Source: Saprospiraceae bacterium
Lineage (GTDB): Bacteria > Bacteroidota > Bacteroidia > Chitinophagales > Saprospiraceae
Direction: 5' to 3'
DNA: 64,000 nucleotides
NCBI GenBank assembly: GCA_016713025.1
Contig: JADJPZ010000002.1
Span: forward strand, 434,001-498,000
Position 1 is the stretch's first letter, and the number at the start of each line of letters is the position of its first letter. This document shows positions 55,197-64,000 of the stretch, piece after piece. The position numbers and the translations under genes are program-made. The notes below the pieces were generated by a model, which had not been told where the DNA came from, searched no databases, and worked only from the letters and a program-made list of their open reading frames with translations.

Positions 55197-55294
55197 GGAC
55201 AGAAAATATTTTGTAAAAAATATAAATCATAATATATTGTAAATTAAATACTTATGATTATAAAAGTTCGCATTCAATTTTCTGTTTGGCATAA
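55197..55294 (+). repeat. 98-base palindromic dispersed repeat, copy B
   Basis: Ungapped match to copy A at 20782-20879, about 85 of 98 bases. The outer arms ACAGAAAAT/ATTTTCTGT and the central ATCATAA/TTATGAT pairs are kept, while the middle stem (TGCGAAAA in copy A) is not. It lies 44 bases after the M23 stop in the same orientation. The rest of the 285-base gap holds no gene. Confidence 0.7.
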
Positions 55295-55438
55295 CAGTTC
55301 TGGTCTGAAGGAGACATAAAGAATTTTAGTGCGATTGAATGAAAAAATGAGATACGCACTTTTCTTCCTTTTCATTTCTGAAAAATTATAAACGTACATT
55401 TAAAAAAATCTTTAAAAATTAGTGACCTTTGCACCCTT

Positions 55439-57700
55439 ATGCAAGAAGTAGGATATTCATATCTAGACGAACTCAATGATATACAACGCCAGGCAGCGTC
55501 ATGTATGGAAGGACCCGTGATGGTCATTGCTGGTCCAGGGTCCGGCAAAACTCGTGTACTCACCTATAGGATAGCGCATATGATTCATTCAGGTGTCGCT
55601 CCGGGACAGATATTGGCACTCACTTTTACCAATAAGGCAGCCAGGGAGATGAAAGACCGTATAGAGCGTGTCGTTGGCCCTAAGGCACAGAGAGTCTGGG
55701 CAGGAACTTTTCACTCGCTTTTTGCGCGTATCTTGAGGGTAGAAGCACATCGTATCGGATATCCCAATGACTTCACCATCTATGATACAGATGATACTAA
55801 AAGTGTGATCACAGAGATCATCAATCAAATGAATCTCGACAAAAAAGTCTATGCTCCCGGAATAGTCCGCGGACGTATCTCAGCTGCCAAAAGTAATCTC
55901 ATCACGCCCAAGGCATATGTAGCTAATGACGAACTCATGTCTTATGACAGGATGAACAGAAGACCACTGATCCATGTGATATACGAAAAGTACGCTGCAA
56001 GATGCCTGCGTGCCGGAGCGATGGATTTTGATGATTTACTGCTGCAAATGTTCAGATTGCTGTATCAGAATCCTGACAATATCCGCGAGAAATATCAACG
56101 TCAGTTTCAATACCTGATGGTGGATGAGTTTCAGGATACCAACTACCTCCAGTACGAAATACTCAAATTGCTTTCGGTATATCCGGGAAGCCGAAATAAT
56201 ATCTGTATCGTAGGAGATGACGCACAAAGCATTTACTCATTCAGAGGTGCCACTATAGAAAATATCCTGCAGTTTGAAAATGACTTTCCCGATCTACGCA
56301 CTTTTAAGTTGGAGCAAAATTACAGATCGACCCAATTTATAGTAGAAGCTGCCAATGAAGTGATCAACAACAACAAACGCCAGATTCAAAAAAAAATTTG
56401 GACAGATCGCATCGAAGGCCACAAAATCAAAGTCATCAAAACAATGACGGAGACAGAAGAAGGAAAACGCGTAGCGGATACTATCATCGAACAAAAAAAC
56501 CGGTTTAATCTGGCCAATAAAGATTTTGCCATCCTGTACCGTACCAACGGGCAGTCAAGAATTTTTGAAGAGCAACTCAGAAGATACAACATCGCTTACA
56601 GAGTATATGGTGGATTGTCCTTCTATTCCCGCAAAGAGATCAAGGATCTGATAGCCTACATGCGCATCACCATCAATGATAAAGATGATGAAGCTCTCAA
56701 AAGGGCGATCAACTACCCCAGACGTGGCATAGGAGACAGCACTGTAGATCAGATATCACAACTCGCTGAAGACAACGATATGAGTATGTGGGAAGTTCTT
56801 ACCAAAATTGAATTTAACAATCGTTCCCGTAAAAGTTTAGGTGAATTTGTACAGTTGATCCATGCATTCAAAACCAAAGTAGCAAAATCCAATGCTTATG
56901 AAATAGCAGACTACATCTACCGAAACAGTGGTATAGAAAAGCTTCTGAAAGACGATAAATCGCCGGAAGGACTCGGACGGGTAGAGAATATAGTTTCACT
57001 TCTGGATGGTATTCAGGAGTTTGTGCAAGATGACGAGTTGGCAGCAGGTGAAGAAGGTTCTACTGACAGAAGCCTTTCGGCGTATCTTCAGACCATCTCT
57101 CTGATGACAGATCAGGATCAGAAAGAAGAAAATCCCGACAATGTCACCCTGATGTCTGTGCACTCAGCCAAAGGCCTTGAATTCAAATCAATATTTGTGG
57201 TCGGCTTGGAAGAAAACCTGTTTCCCAGCTACATGGCACTGGTGGATAGTAACGATGTCGATGAAGAACGTCGGCTGTTTTATGTAGCCATAACACGTGC
57301 TGAAGAACATCTTTGTCTCACGTATGCCAACAGCCGGTACCAATATGGCCAGATGCGATACAACGACCCAAGCCGCTTTCTCGAGGAGATTTCTGACAGC
57401 AACCTTGATTCTATCATATCCATTACAAAAAAACCGGAATTCCCTGAGCCAAAGATACTTGGCAATTTCAAACCATTGGGATCCAAAAAACCCATGCTTT
57501 CCATCAATCCTGATGACTTTGTGGCTGCCAATCCTAACGACATCAAGCCAGGTATGGAAGTCATCCACCTTAAATTCGGACAAGGCAAGGTACTTTCTGT
57601 GGATGACCGGCTTGTAGCGACCATCATTTTTGATGGATTGAGCGATACACCGGAGAAACGTATCATGCTCCAATTTGCCAAGCTGCAGATAGTGGAGTAA
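55439..57700 (+). CDS. pcrA: UvrD/PcrA-type ATP-dependent DNA helicase
   Basis: 753 residues, superfamily 1A helicase that unwinds 3' to 5' in repair and replication. All main motifs are present: Q motif LNDIQRQAA at 11-19, Walker A AGPGSGKTR at 31-39, TFTNKAAREM, DEFQDTN (Walker B), GDDAQSIYSFRGA, LEQNYRST, SVHSAKGLEFK and VAITRAEE. The C-terminal KFGQGKV segment is the PcrA-type RNA polymerase-binding-like tail. ATG 55439 is required to keep the Q motif; GACCTTTG ends 7 bases before it, so the message may be nearly leaderless. Confidence 0.93.
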   Translation: MQEVGYSYLDELNDIQRQAASCMEGPVMVIAGPGSGKTRVLTYRIAHMIHSGVAPGQILALTFTNKAAREMKDRIERVVGPKAQRVWAGTFHSLFARILRVEAHRIGYPNDFTIYDTDDTKSVITEIINQMNLDKKVYAPGIVRGRISAAKSNLITPKAYVANDELMSYDRMNRRPLIHVIYEKYAARCLRAGAMDFDDLLLQMFRLLYQNPDNIREKYQRQFQYLMVDEFQDTNYLQYEILKLLSVYPGSRNNICIVGDDAQSIYSFRGATIENILQFENDFPDLRTFKLEQNYRSTQFIVEAANEVINNNKRQIQKKIWTDRIEGHKIKVIKTMTETEEGKRVADTIIEQKNRFNLANKDFAILYRTNGQSRIFEEQLRRYNIAYRVYGGLSFYSRKEIKDLIAYMRITINDKDDEALKRAINYPRRGIGDSTVDQISQLAEDNDMSMWEVLTKIEFNNRSRKSLGEFVQLIHAFKTKVAKSNAYEIADYIYRNSGIEKLLKDDKSPEGLGRVENIVSLLDGIQEFVQDDELAAGEEGSTDRSLSAYLQTISLMTDQDQKEENPDNVTLMSVHSAKGLEFKSIFVVGLEENLFPSYMALVDSNDVDEERRLFYVAITRAEEHLCLTYANSRYQYGQMRYNDPSRFLEEISDSNLDSIISITKKPEFPEPKILGNFKPLGSKKPMLSINPDDFVAANPNDIKPGMEVIHLKFGQGKVLSVDDRLVATIIFDGLSDTPEKRIMLQFAKLQIVE

Positions 57701-57875
57701 TTGATCTAAGCCAACAAGCAAGAAGTTTTTCCTGTCAGTCCACCCAAACTAAGTGTAGTAAATATTTTTTGATGGATATGTGAACTGCAATGTAGGAATT
57801 TAGCCAAATTCATATTATGGTTAAATCTACCATAATCCATTTCACGACATTATATCCCGATCTGTCGGAATGAAC

Positions 57876-57906
57876 TTTGAGTACTTGGACTTTTATCTTT
57901 ACTTTG
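57876..57906 (+). promoter_or_regulatory. Promoter of the sensor-kinase array
   Basis: TTTG (57876-57879), 19 bases, TTACTTTG (57899-57906), one mismatch from TAnnTTTG. ATG 57925 lies 18 bases downstream. It overlaps an upstream in-frame TTG at 57877 and argues against that start. Confidence 0.5.
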
Positions 57907-57924
57907 TTGGTAAATAGTATTGCC

Positions 57925-59547
57925 ATGAAGAAGTATTTTATGTATGCTGGAATTTTAGCAGTCATAGTGTTTTTGTTTTTTCTCGGAAACTATGCAACTT
58001 CTCAGTGGGAAGAAAATGTAAAGTACCGGAACAAATTGGGTTTAGGTTCAGTAAATCCCGGAGATCTGTATGTAGTCCAGGATTCTCTATTAAAAAAGTC
58101 ATTCTTTAAAATTATTGGCATAACAACCAACTCGTCTTATTGTATTGCATACGGAAAAGATACAGGTATTTTACCATCTGATTTAAGCCAATCGACTATT
58201 TTGCTAAAAAAAGGCTTACTGATAGATGAGCATAAAAACCGGGTAGCAGAGGTACTGGAAAATCAAGATAACTTCAATGATAAACTTGATTTTTTATCTA
58301 AAAATGAAATAGACTTCATATTTTCAAGTAATACGATACATGGCTACGATAATGGTCAACCTGAAATGGACTTTATTTACAAATTAAATCTGCAATATTA
58401 CTTTGGAGGTCCTTTATTACTGATAGTTTTATTATTGAGTTTATTCATCATATTTTACCTTTTTGACATACTGACAAAGACCTTTATATCAGCAAAAAAG
58501 TATACAATTCTTCGGCTTTCTCTTATCATTTTTGTGATTATGATTTATGCGTTTTTAAATGGAAATTTCATGCTGTATTCTTCTTTTTATGATGAGTCTT
58601 GGATAGGATATGTTTATGTCTTTTTAAGTCACGTTTTGGTGTTTTTAGCATTTCAAAATATCTCCGGAAGAGTTGATAGAATGCCATTTGAAGAAAAAGA
58701 AATTACAAAGTTTTTTAGCATCATTGTATTAGGAATAGGATTCGAGTTTATTTTCAGGATTTGTTTTGATTACTTACTACTTAATGCTCAAAACCAAGGA
58801 AGATATGACGTTACTTCCATGTTTCCAGTATTTCTGGTAGTTTCTTTTAAGTTTTGGGTTTTAATAGCTTCTGCCAATTTTTTCAATAATCTGGTCAAAT
58901 ACATTTCTTCCCTTCGTCGCAAATCCAGACAATTACAATCCGTCACTACAGAAGCCGGGATATCCGCTGAGGCACTGCAACAATCAGAAGCCTATGTCAA
59001 CACTCATTTTTTATACAATTCCCTTCATGCCATCGCAGCATTGGCACCCGTATCACCTGAAAAAACCGAAACACTCGCCCTCTCTCTGGCCAAATACTAC
59101 AGATATACCACCAATAGAAATGATGAAACTTGGATTACCATCAAGGAAGAAATAGAAGCACTAACAGCATATCTTGAAGTAGAAAAGACCAGAATGGGCG
59201 AAAAACTAAGTTACTCTTTTGATATATCGGAAGATGCAGGGAATATCCAAATACCTAAATTTCTGATGCAACCATTGGTGGAAAATGCCCTAAAATATGG
59301 GTATAATTCAAATACAAATCTTACAAAAATCACTATAAATGCCATCACAATTGATGACAAAACGCTTAAATTAATGGTCTGTGATAGTGGCAAACCTTTT
59401 GGAGATAGTATGGAAATCGGTACAGGCATCAGGAATGTAAAAGATCAGTTGAAACGTTTTTATCCTGATAGGCACAGCATAAGTTTCATCAATGAGCCCA
59501 GGAAGTGTGTGGAGATAGTATTAACCAATAAAAATGAGAAAGTATGA
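57925..59547 (+). CDS. LytS-type sensor histidine kinase, paralogue 1 of 4
   Basis: 540 residues. Membrane helix 1 is near 4-24, then a periplasmic domain of about 110 residues, then five helices (about 145-330) and a cytoplasmic kinase. The histidine is His361 in NTHFLYNSL (most relatives have NPHF), the ATPase N-box asparagine is Asn454 (LVENALKYG), and the G-box is GTGIRNVK. Such kinases usually phosphorylate a LytTR response regulator, but none is encoded next to this array. ATG 57925 starts at the helix; the frame is open 16 codons earlier, but that region holds the promoter. The stop overlaps paralogue 2 by four bases (ATGA). Confidence 0.85.
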   Translation: MKKYFMYAGILAVIVFLFFLGNYATSQWEENVKYRNKLGLGSVNPGDLYVVQDSLLKKSFFKIIGITTNSSYCIAYGKDTGILPSDLSQSTILLKKGLLIDEHKNRVAEVLENQDNFNDKLDFLSKNEIDFIFSSNTIHGYDNGQPEMDFIYKLNLQYYFGGPLLLIVLLLSLFIIFYLFDILTKTFISAKKYTILRLSLIIFVIMIYAFLNGNFMLYSSFYDESWIGYVYVFLSHVLVFLAFQNISGRVDRMPFEEKEITKFFSIIVLGIGFEFIFRICFDYLLLNAQNQGRYDVTSMFPVFLVVSFKFWVLIASANFFNNLVKYISSLRRKSRQLQSVTTEAGISAEALQQSEAYVNTHFLYNSLHAIAALAPVSPEKTETLALSLAKYYRYTTNRNDETWITIKEEIEALTAYLEVEKTRMGEKLSYSFDISEDAGNIQIPKFLMQPLVENALKYGYNSNTNLTKITINAITIDDKTLKLMVCDSGKPFGDSMEIGTGIRNVKDQLKRFYPDRHSISFINEPRKCVEIVLTNKNEKV

Positions 59548-61133
59548 AAAAGGTCTATATCTATAGTTTTGTATTACTTTGTGGCATTATATCGTTAGTC
59601 TCTTGGGAATTATACAAATTAAATTTTAGAAAAGATTATCATTATTATCTAAGTGATTGGAGTTACGAAAATGCTGAGCCAAATGATATAGGTATTTTAG
59701 TTGACAGTAATTATCAAATTACTTACTTAATAGTAATAGGCCATACCCAAAATCATCAATTATGTATTAGATATGGTACAGATCCAAAGGTAATCGATCC
59801 ATCAAACTTGGTTAAAAAAAGATTTACAAAAGAAGGAGTAGAAATTCATACATCAGAACTTTGGGTGTCCGAGCTATATGATAATAAAAATATTTGGAGT
59901 CAAGGTCTGTCTATCATTTCTCAATCAAAGATACTAGAACTGAACGAAAAAAACAAAAGCTTTTTCTACAAAAGGCTCATTACTAGAGATTATACTCCAA
60001 AAAATATGATTATTATTTCATCCAGACTAATTACTTTATTAGGAATGTATATCATTATTTTTTTGGTTAATTTATCTTATGAAAAATTAAATATAAATTA
60101 TTCAAGATTAAGTAATGTCATTATATTAAGTATCTTGGCTTTTGCTGCGGTTAGTTTAGCGTCATTATTCGGTGGAAGCTCGAGCAGTTTTTTGTTTAAA
60201 ATTTTATTTGTCAAAAATATATTTACATTTTATGGTTTATGGTTCGTAATAAAATGGACCAATAAAAAATGGGTAAAACTTGACTTCTGGAAAAGAGAAC
60301 TCGTAAAAATTTTTATTATTGCAGTCTTTGGTTTAATTGTAGAATATATTGGTGGGCATTTAACAAATTATGTTTTTTTTAATTTTACTGAGGGTAGCAA
60401 GGATATTAGGTTTTCGATATTTTCAGATATTTTAGGATGGTACCCATTGTGGATTTACTTCGCCTTAGCAAACTTCTTAGCCAATCTGACATTTTATATT
60501 TTTAAATTAAGAAAAGAAGAAAAGGAATTTATAACCCGACAATCAGAAAAACTTGAAGTAGGTACTACCATAGCTTCCATCCAATCCCGCATCAATCCAC
60601 ATTTTTTGTACAATTCACTCAACAGTGTAGCGTCTCTTGCGCGTACAGAACCACTTAAAACAGAACAAATGGTCAATGAATTAGCCAGGTTTTACAAAGA
60701 GTATGCTGACAAAAGCAGCACCGCAACAATCCCTTTGCGAGAAGAACTGGAGATATTAAAGTCATACATCAATATAGAAAAAATCAGGTTTGGAGACAGG
60801 CTTGATGTCAGGTTTTCAGTACAAAATGAAGCATTGGAAGTTGAGATTCCGGCATTTACCCTACAACCGTTGGTAGAAAACGCTATCAAGTATGGATTTA
60901 ATCAAAATACAGAGATGATAGATATTATTATTAAAATAACTAAAACAGAATTCGAAACGAAAATCATAGTAATGGACTATGGTGTACCTTTCAGTGAGCA
61001 GATGGAGTCCGGTTTTGGTATCGCATCCGTCAGGAAAAAATTGAAATGGCTCATGCCTGATCAACATGAATTGAATTTTGTAAACGGTGCAGAAAAATAT
61101 GTGGAGATTGTATTAAAATCGAAAAAAACATGA
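59544..61133 (+). CDS. LytS-type sensor histidine kinase, paralogue 2 of 4
   Basis: 529 residues with the same layout: helix 1 near 5-22, periplasmic domain to about 150, five more helices, then the kinase. The phosphoacceptor is His353 in the canonical NPHFLYNSL; the ATPase has Asn446 (LVENAIKYG) and a G-box FGIASVRKK, with DYG instead of the usual DNG. This is the copy most like a standard working kinase. It starts with ATG overlapping the previous stop and ends in another ATGA overlap with paralogue 3, so all copies are one operon. Confidence 0.85.
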   Translation: MKKVYIYSFVLLCGIISLVSWELYKLNFRKDYHYYLSDWSYENAEPNDIGILVDSNYQITYLIVIGHTQNHQLCIRYGTDPKVIDPSNLVKKRFTKEGVEIHTSELWVSELYDNKNIWSQGLSIISQSKILELNEKNKSFFYKRLITRDYTPKNMIIISSRLITLLGMYIIIFLVNLSYEKLNINYSRLSNVIILSILAFAAVSLASLFGGSSSSFLFKILFVKNIFTFYGLWFVIKWTNKKWVKLDFWKRELVKIFIIAVFGLIVEYIGGHLTNYVFFNFTEGSKDIRFSIFSDILGWYPLWIYFALANFLANLTFYIFKLRKEEKEFITRQSEKLEVGTTIASIQSRINPHFLYNSLNSVASLARTEPLKTEQMVNELARFYKEYADKSSTATIPLREELEILKSYINIEKIRFGDRLDVRFSVQNEALEVEIPAFTLQPLVENAIKYGFNQNTEMIDIIIKITKTEFETKIIVMDYGVPFSEQMESGFGIASVRKKLKWLMPDQHELNFVNGAEKYVEIVLKSKKT

Positions 61134-62728
61134 AAAAAGCAACCTTATATTACATCTTTATATTTGCTGGTATATTTTTATACACATATTATATTTTTTC
61201 ATCTTCAAGTGATAAATGGGATAGCTTTGGGTATAGATATTCTTACAAAAATAACTTGAAAGTAAAAGGTGAAAGCATCTTTTGCATACTGACCATCAAT
61301 AATAAACCGGTGAAATTTTTTAAAATAGAAGGATGGACTTCATCAGATGAGTTGGCTGTGAGATTTGGAAAAAATATCAGAAAGATCCCAAGGTCTTATT
61401 ATAATGCGATAAATAAATCAAAAGGCAAAACCACTTATTGGCTACGAGATTTGGTCAATGACGATAGCCAATTTGATGATAAGATCACAATATATAGCCT
61501 GGCAGATCAGGATTCGCTAAGGAATGTCTATCAAATCCACACTTTCTCCAAAACTCAATATCACAAGCTGATATCATTGATGGATCCGGATGCACCACTC
61601 ACCTTTACAGTTCTCACATTTCTGGCATATCTAATCATATCATTTTATAGATACCTGACTTCGCTAAAGATACTAAAGACAACATTTCAAACCAAAGCAT
61701 TTGTATTTATAATTTTCATTGTCGCATTTTTATTTATTATTTCACCATTTGTTATCGCTTTTGAAATGGGAATGCACATGGTCAGTGGAAGCCATTCATT
61801 TACTACCATTCCATCATTGTTTTTCGTTTTTGTTTTGGTGTTTTTGATTTTTCAATATTTCAAAAATATGATCAAAACAGACGATTTTGCAGAGAGACAA
61901 TGGATTATCATGGCACTACTTTTGACATTAAGTTTTAGTATAGAGTTTTTAATAAAATCTTTTGTAAATGATGTTTTTACAAACAATAGTCAATATACTC
62001 CTATGCATTCGTCATCTTTCTGGATAACCTCGATGTCTCAAAGGCTGTGGTTCATATTTATTATTGCCAAATTTATTAGTAACCTTACTATATATTTATA
62101 TTCATTGCGGCGAAAGTCAAGGCTGCTAAAATCCACTCTTGATGAAGCTGAAAAGTCACTAAATACATTGCATGATGCCCGATTAGAGATCAATCATCAT
62201 TTTTTATTCAATTCACTCCACGCTTTAGCAGGCATTACCAGCGTACATCCTGAAAAAACTGAGAAATTTGCACTCTCGCTGGCAACTTACTACAGATATA
62301 TCACCAATAAAGAGAACAAACATTGGGCTACTGTTGAAGATGAAATGGCGGCTGTAAATGCATATATGGATGTTGAAAAAATCAGATACAGTGGTAAGTT
62401 GGTTTTTGATGCAAATATTTCTACTTATGTTGACAATGAAAAACTACCTCGATTCATATTGCCACCTATTTTAGAGTTTGCTATTAAACATGGTTACAAT
62501 GCATCAAAAGATCTGACAGAAATAAAATTGACTATCACAAAAGTGGGCGACACTTTATCTATAAAGGTTTTTGATACCGGTCAACAATATGACCAGAACA
62601 TACTTTCTGATAGTGAACTAACTCAAATCAGGAAAATCTTGCAAGAATTGTATGGAAATATGTTTACTATGAATTTTTCAAATGACCCCAAAAAACAATT
62701 AGAAATCACTTTAAAGACAATACAATAA
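61130..62728 (+). CDS. LytS-type sensor protein with degenerate kinase domain, paralogue 3 of 4
   Basis: 532 residues, same membrane and periplasmic layout as copies 1 and 2. The histidine region is kept (NHHFLFNSL, His357), with histidine where proline is expected. The ATP-binding part is damaged: the N-box asparagine is replaced by Phe450 (ILEFAIKHG) and the glycine-rich G-box is replaced by SDSELTQIRK; only DTG of the G1 box remains. It therefore probably cannot bind ATP normally but might be phosphorylated by, or dimerise with, its neighbours (inference). Starts in an ATGA overlap with copy 2; its TAA shares one base with the ATG of copy 4. Confidence 0.8.
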   Translation: MKKATLYYIFIFAGIFLYTYYIFSSSSDKWDSFGYRYSYKNNLKVKGESIFCILTINNKPVKFFKIEGWTSSDELAVRFGKNIRKIPRSYYNAINKSKGKTTYWLRDLVNDDSQFDDKITIYSLADQDSLRNVYQIHTFSKTQYHKLISLMDPDAPLTFTVLTFLAYLIISFYRYLTSLKILKTTFQTKAFVFIIFIVAFLFIISPFVIAFEMGMHMVSGSHSFTTIPSLFFVFVLVFLIFQYFKNMIKTDDFAERQWIIMALLLTLSFSIEFLIKSFVNDVFTNNSQYTPMHSSSFWITSMSQRLWFIFIIAKFISNLTIYLYSLRRKSRLLKSTLDEAEKSLNTLHDARLEINHHFLFNSLHALAGITSVHPEKTEKFALSLATYYRYITNKENKHWATVEDEMAAVNAYMDVEKIRYSGKLVFDANISTYVDNEKLPRFILPPILEFAIKHGYNASKDLTEIKLTITKVGDTLSIKVFDTGQQYDQNILSDSELTQIRKILQELYGNMFTMNFSNDPKKQLEITLKTIQ

Positions 62729-63729
62729 TGAACAAAACATACATTTTTATCACCATCATTTTACTCTTAGGCGGATACATTTATTATGACTCCTTACCTC
62801 AAAAAGAATTATATAAAGAACACGGATACGCGCTGAAATTATTTAAACATGCCAAAAAAGGTGACTTGGTAATCCTGAAAGAAAAGAATAAGATAAAAAC
62901 TGTGGTTACGGCATTTAGGGTAGTTGGTTCATCAGCAAATAAAGGTTTGGTTGTCCAGTATACAAAAAAGGTAAACAATCTTTGGTCTTTTTTCACTCTT
63001 TGAAAATTCATTAGATGAAAGAATGGGTCTGGGTTCTGATGTCATAAAAAAATTTGTACATAACAGTAACCATTTCAATTTGGATACATCCTATGTCTCA
63101 AAAGCTGAAATGGAAAATTTAAAGGAAAAATATTATTTATCAACCTATGGCCCGGTGGTGAAAAAAGAACCTCAAAAAACAACCAAATTTCCAGCAAATA
63201 TTTGGTACATTTTCATGTTTACTATAGGCATTATATTGACAAAATGGTGTAATGAGTATATCAAAACAGAAATGGTGATAGATCGCGATATCATCATTTA
63301 TATAGTCCTTATTGTAACAGCAGGATTTTTTGCGGGGAAACATAGTGAAGAGCTACCTTTTTCGTTTAGGTTCAATCTATTTTTCATAAAGAATTTAATT
63401 ATATTTTTTGCAATATATTTTATCCTTGACAAGGTTAAAAAGAAATATCTGGGCTTAGAATCAGTCGAATATGTATTAATATCCCTAACAGTAATCCTTG
63501 GGGTTGGGTGTTTTGGAGAGTACTTCGGTGGAAAATTGATAGCAACTATGCAAATAGTAAAAACCGGATTGGGCAGATCTCTTTTTTAAATCATTACCAA
63601 ACAATTACTCTTAAGGGATATTTAATTTCACCATTTATATTCGTTCCCTGGTGGTTTTACTTCGGCGCTGCTTATTTTATAAGCCACCTTTTTGAACTGG
63701 TTTTGTTTACAAAAAATGATAAATTTTAG
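62728..63729 (+). pseudogene. Sensor paralogue 4: kinase-less, two single-base frameshifts
   Basis: The reading starts at ATG 62728, stops at 63003, continues in another frame to 63589, and finishes in the first frame at 63729. Both breaks are at runs of six T (62988-62993 and 63582-63587); removing one T in the first and adding one in the second gives a single 333-residue protein. It would contain helix 1, the shared periplasmic domain, and five further helices (NIWYIFMFTIGIILTKWC, IIIYIVLIVTAGFF, LIIFFAIYFIL, VLISLTVILGVGCF, VPWWFYFGAAYF), and stops just after the last helix at KNDKF. No histidine or ATPase domain follows. It is either a decayed gene or a true short sensor with homopolymer errors. 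Confidence 0.7.
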
Positions 63730-63743
63730 CTTGATTAAATAAT

Positions 63744-63751
63744 AAATTTGT
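63744..63751 (+). promoter_or_regulatory. -7 element candidate for the terminal TPR gene
   Basis: TAAATTTG matches TAnnTTTG and lies 65 bases before ATG 63817. No -33 element was found. Confidence 0.35.
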
Positions 63752-63816
63752 GTTAAACAAATATCACAATACCCATAATAAAAAACATCATTAATATATT
63801 CACAAAAAAATTTATC

Positions 63817-64000
63817 ATGCAATACCTTTTTAATTCCTTAATCTTATTTTTGATCTCAATAAATTTGCAAAGCCAAAACCCTCAATATATAAGCCTGGTT
63901 AAAGCCGCAGACTCCCTCTATAATGCTAAAGACTATCTACGATCTGCACAAAAATATTCAGAAGCATTCAAAGCCATTGGCTGGAAAGGTACGTCAAATG
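63817..64000 (+). CDS. Exported TPR-type protein, N-terminal part, cut by window edge
   Basis: The first 61 codons only. A signal peptide (LFNSLILFLISINLQSQ) is followed by a helix pair with TPR spacing (VKAADSLYNAKDYLRSAQKYSEAFKAIGWKG). In Bacteroidota such starts often belong to proteins with an alpha/beta-hydrolase or other domain further on; that part is outside the window. Confidence 0.6.
   Translation, partial: MQYLFNSLILFLISINLQSQNPQYISLVKAADSLYNAKDYLRSAQKYSEAFKAIGWKGTSN

Overview
The window is one contig segment of a Bacteroidota genome, most likely from the Saprospiria/Chitinophagia side. The assignment rests on four things. The DNA is AT-rich. Many upstream regions carry the Bacteroidota promoter pattern (TTTG, 17-22 bases, TAnnTTTG). 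Clear Shine-Dalgarno sequences are rare. The proteins include types familiar from that phylum: fused ThrA, a DUF2723 glycosyltransferase, a LytS-type kinase family, and an RpoN typical of the group. No rRNA genes, CRISPR array, prophage or insertion sequence with a transposase were seen. Both ends cut through genes: dapD at the left and a TPR protein at the right.

Layout. 1-1.6 kb: end of dapD and a PBP4-type carboxypeptidase. 1.6-3.8 kb: an ATPase + DUF4276 (TOPRIM-like) gene pair that looks like an inserted defence-type module. 3.8-7.2 kb: thrA-thrB on the minus strand, without thrC. 7.4-19.8 kb: housekeeping and metabolic genes (M1 peptidase, flavin reductase, beta-CASP nuclease, PxpC + PaaE-like reductase, GT2, M24 aminopeptidase, rpoN, galE). 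20-31.4 kb: TPR protein, M50 protease, acyl-CoA dehydrogenase, LD-carboxypeptidase, NUDIX hydrolase, M28 peptidase, rpiB, DUF2723 membrane enzyme; several palindromic non-coding repeats lie between them. 31.7-43.7 kb: cation antiporter + ogt, DegT aminotransferase and GT2 from a divergent promoter, NhaC, and a complete RND efflux operon. 43.7 kb: tRNA-Phe. 44-48 kb: a flippase / chain-length / ligase surface-polysaccharide trio. 48-57.7 kb: gltX, polysaccharide deacetylase, START protein, GNAT, glyS, M23 peptidase, pcrA/uvrD helicase. 57.9-63.7 kb: an overlapping array of four related membrane sensors.

The two most unusual parts are the sensor array and the ATPase/DUF4276 pair. The array holds four consecutive paralogues joined by 1-4 base overlaps: two intact LytS-type histidine kinases, one kinase that has lost its ATP-binding residues, and one copy with no kinase domain and two single-base lesions in T6 runs. 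No LytTR response regulator lies beside them. The second theme is a set of short palindromic or tandem non-coding elements (7.8, 20.8/55.2, 21.2, 25.0, 25.9 and 51.0 kb) that the genes do not explain. All family names come from reading the translated sequence; no database search was run.
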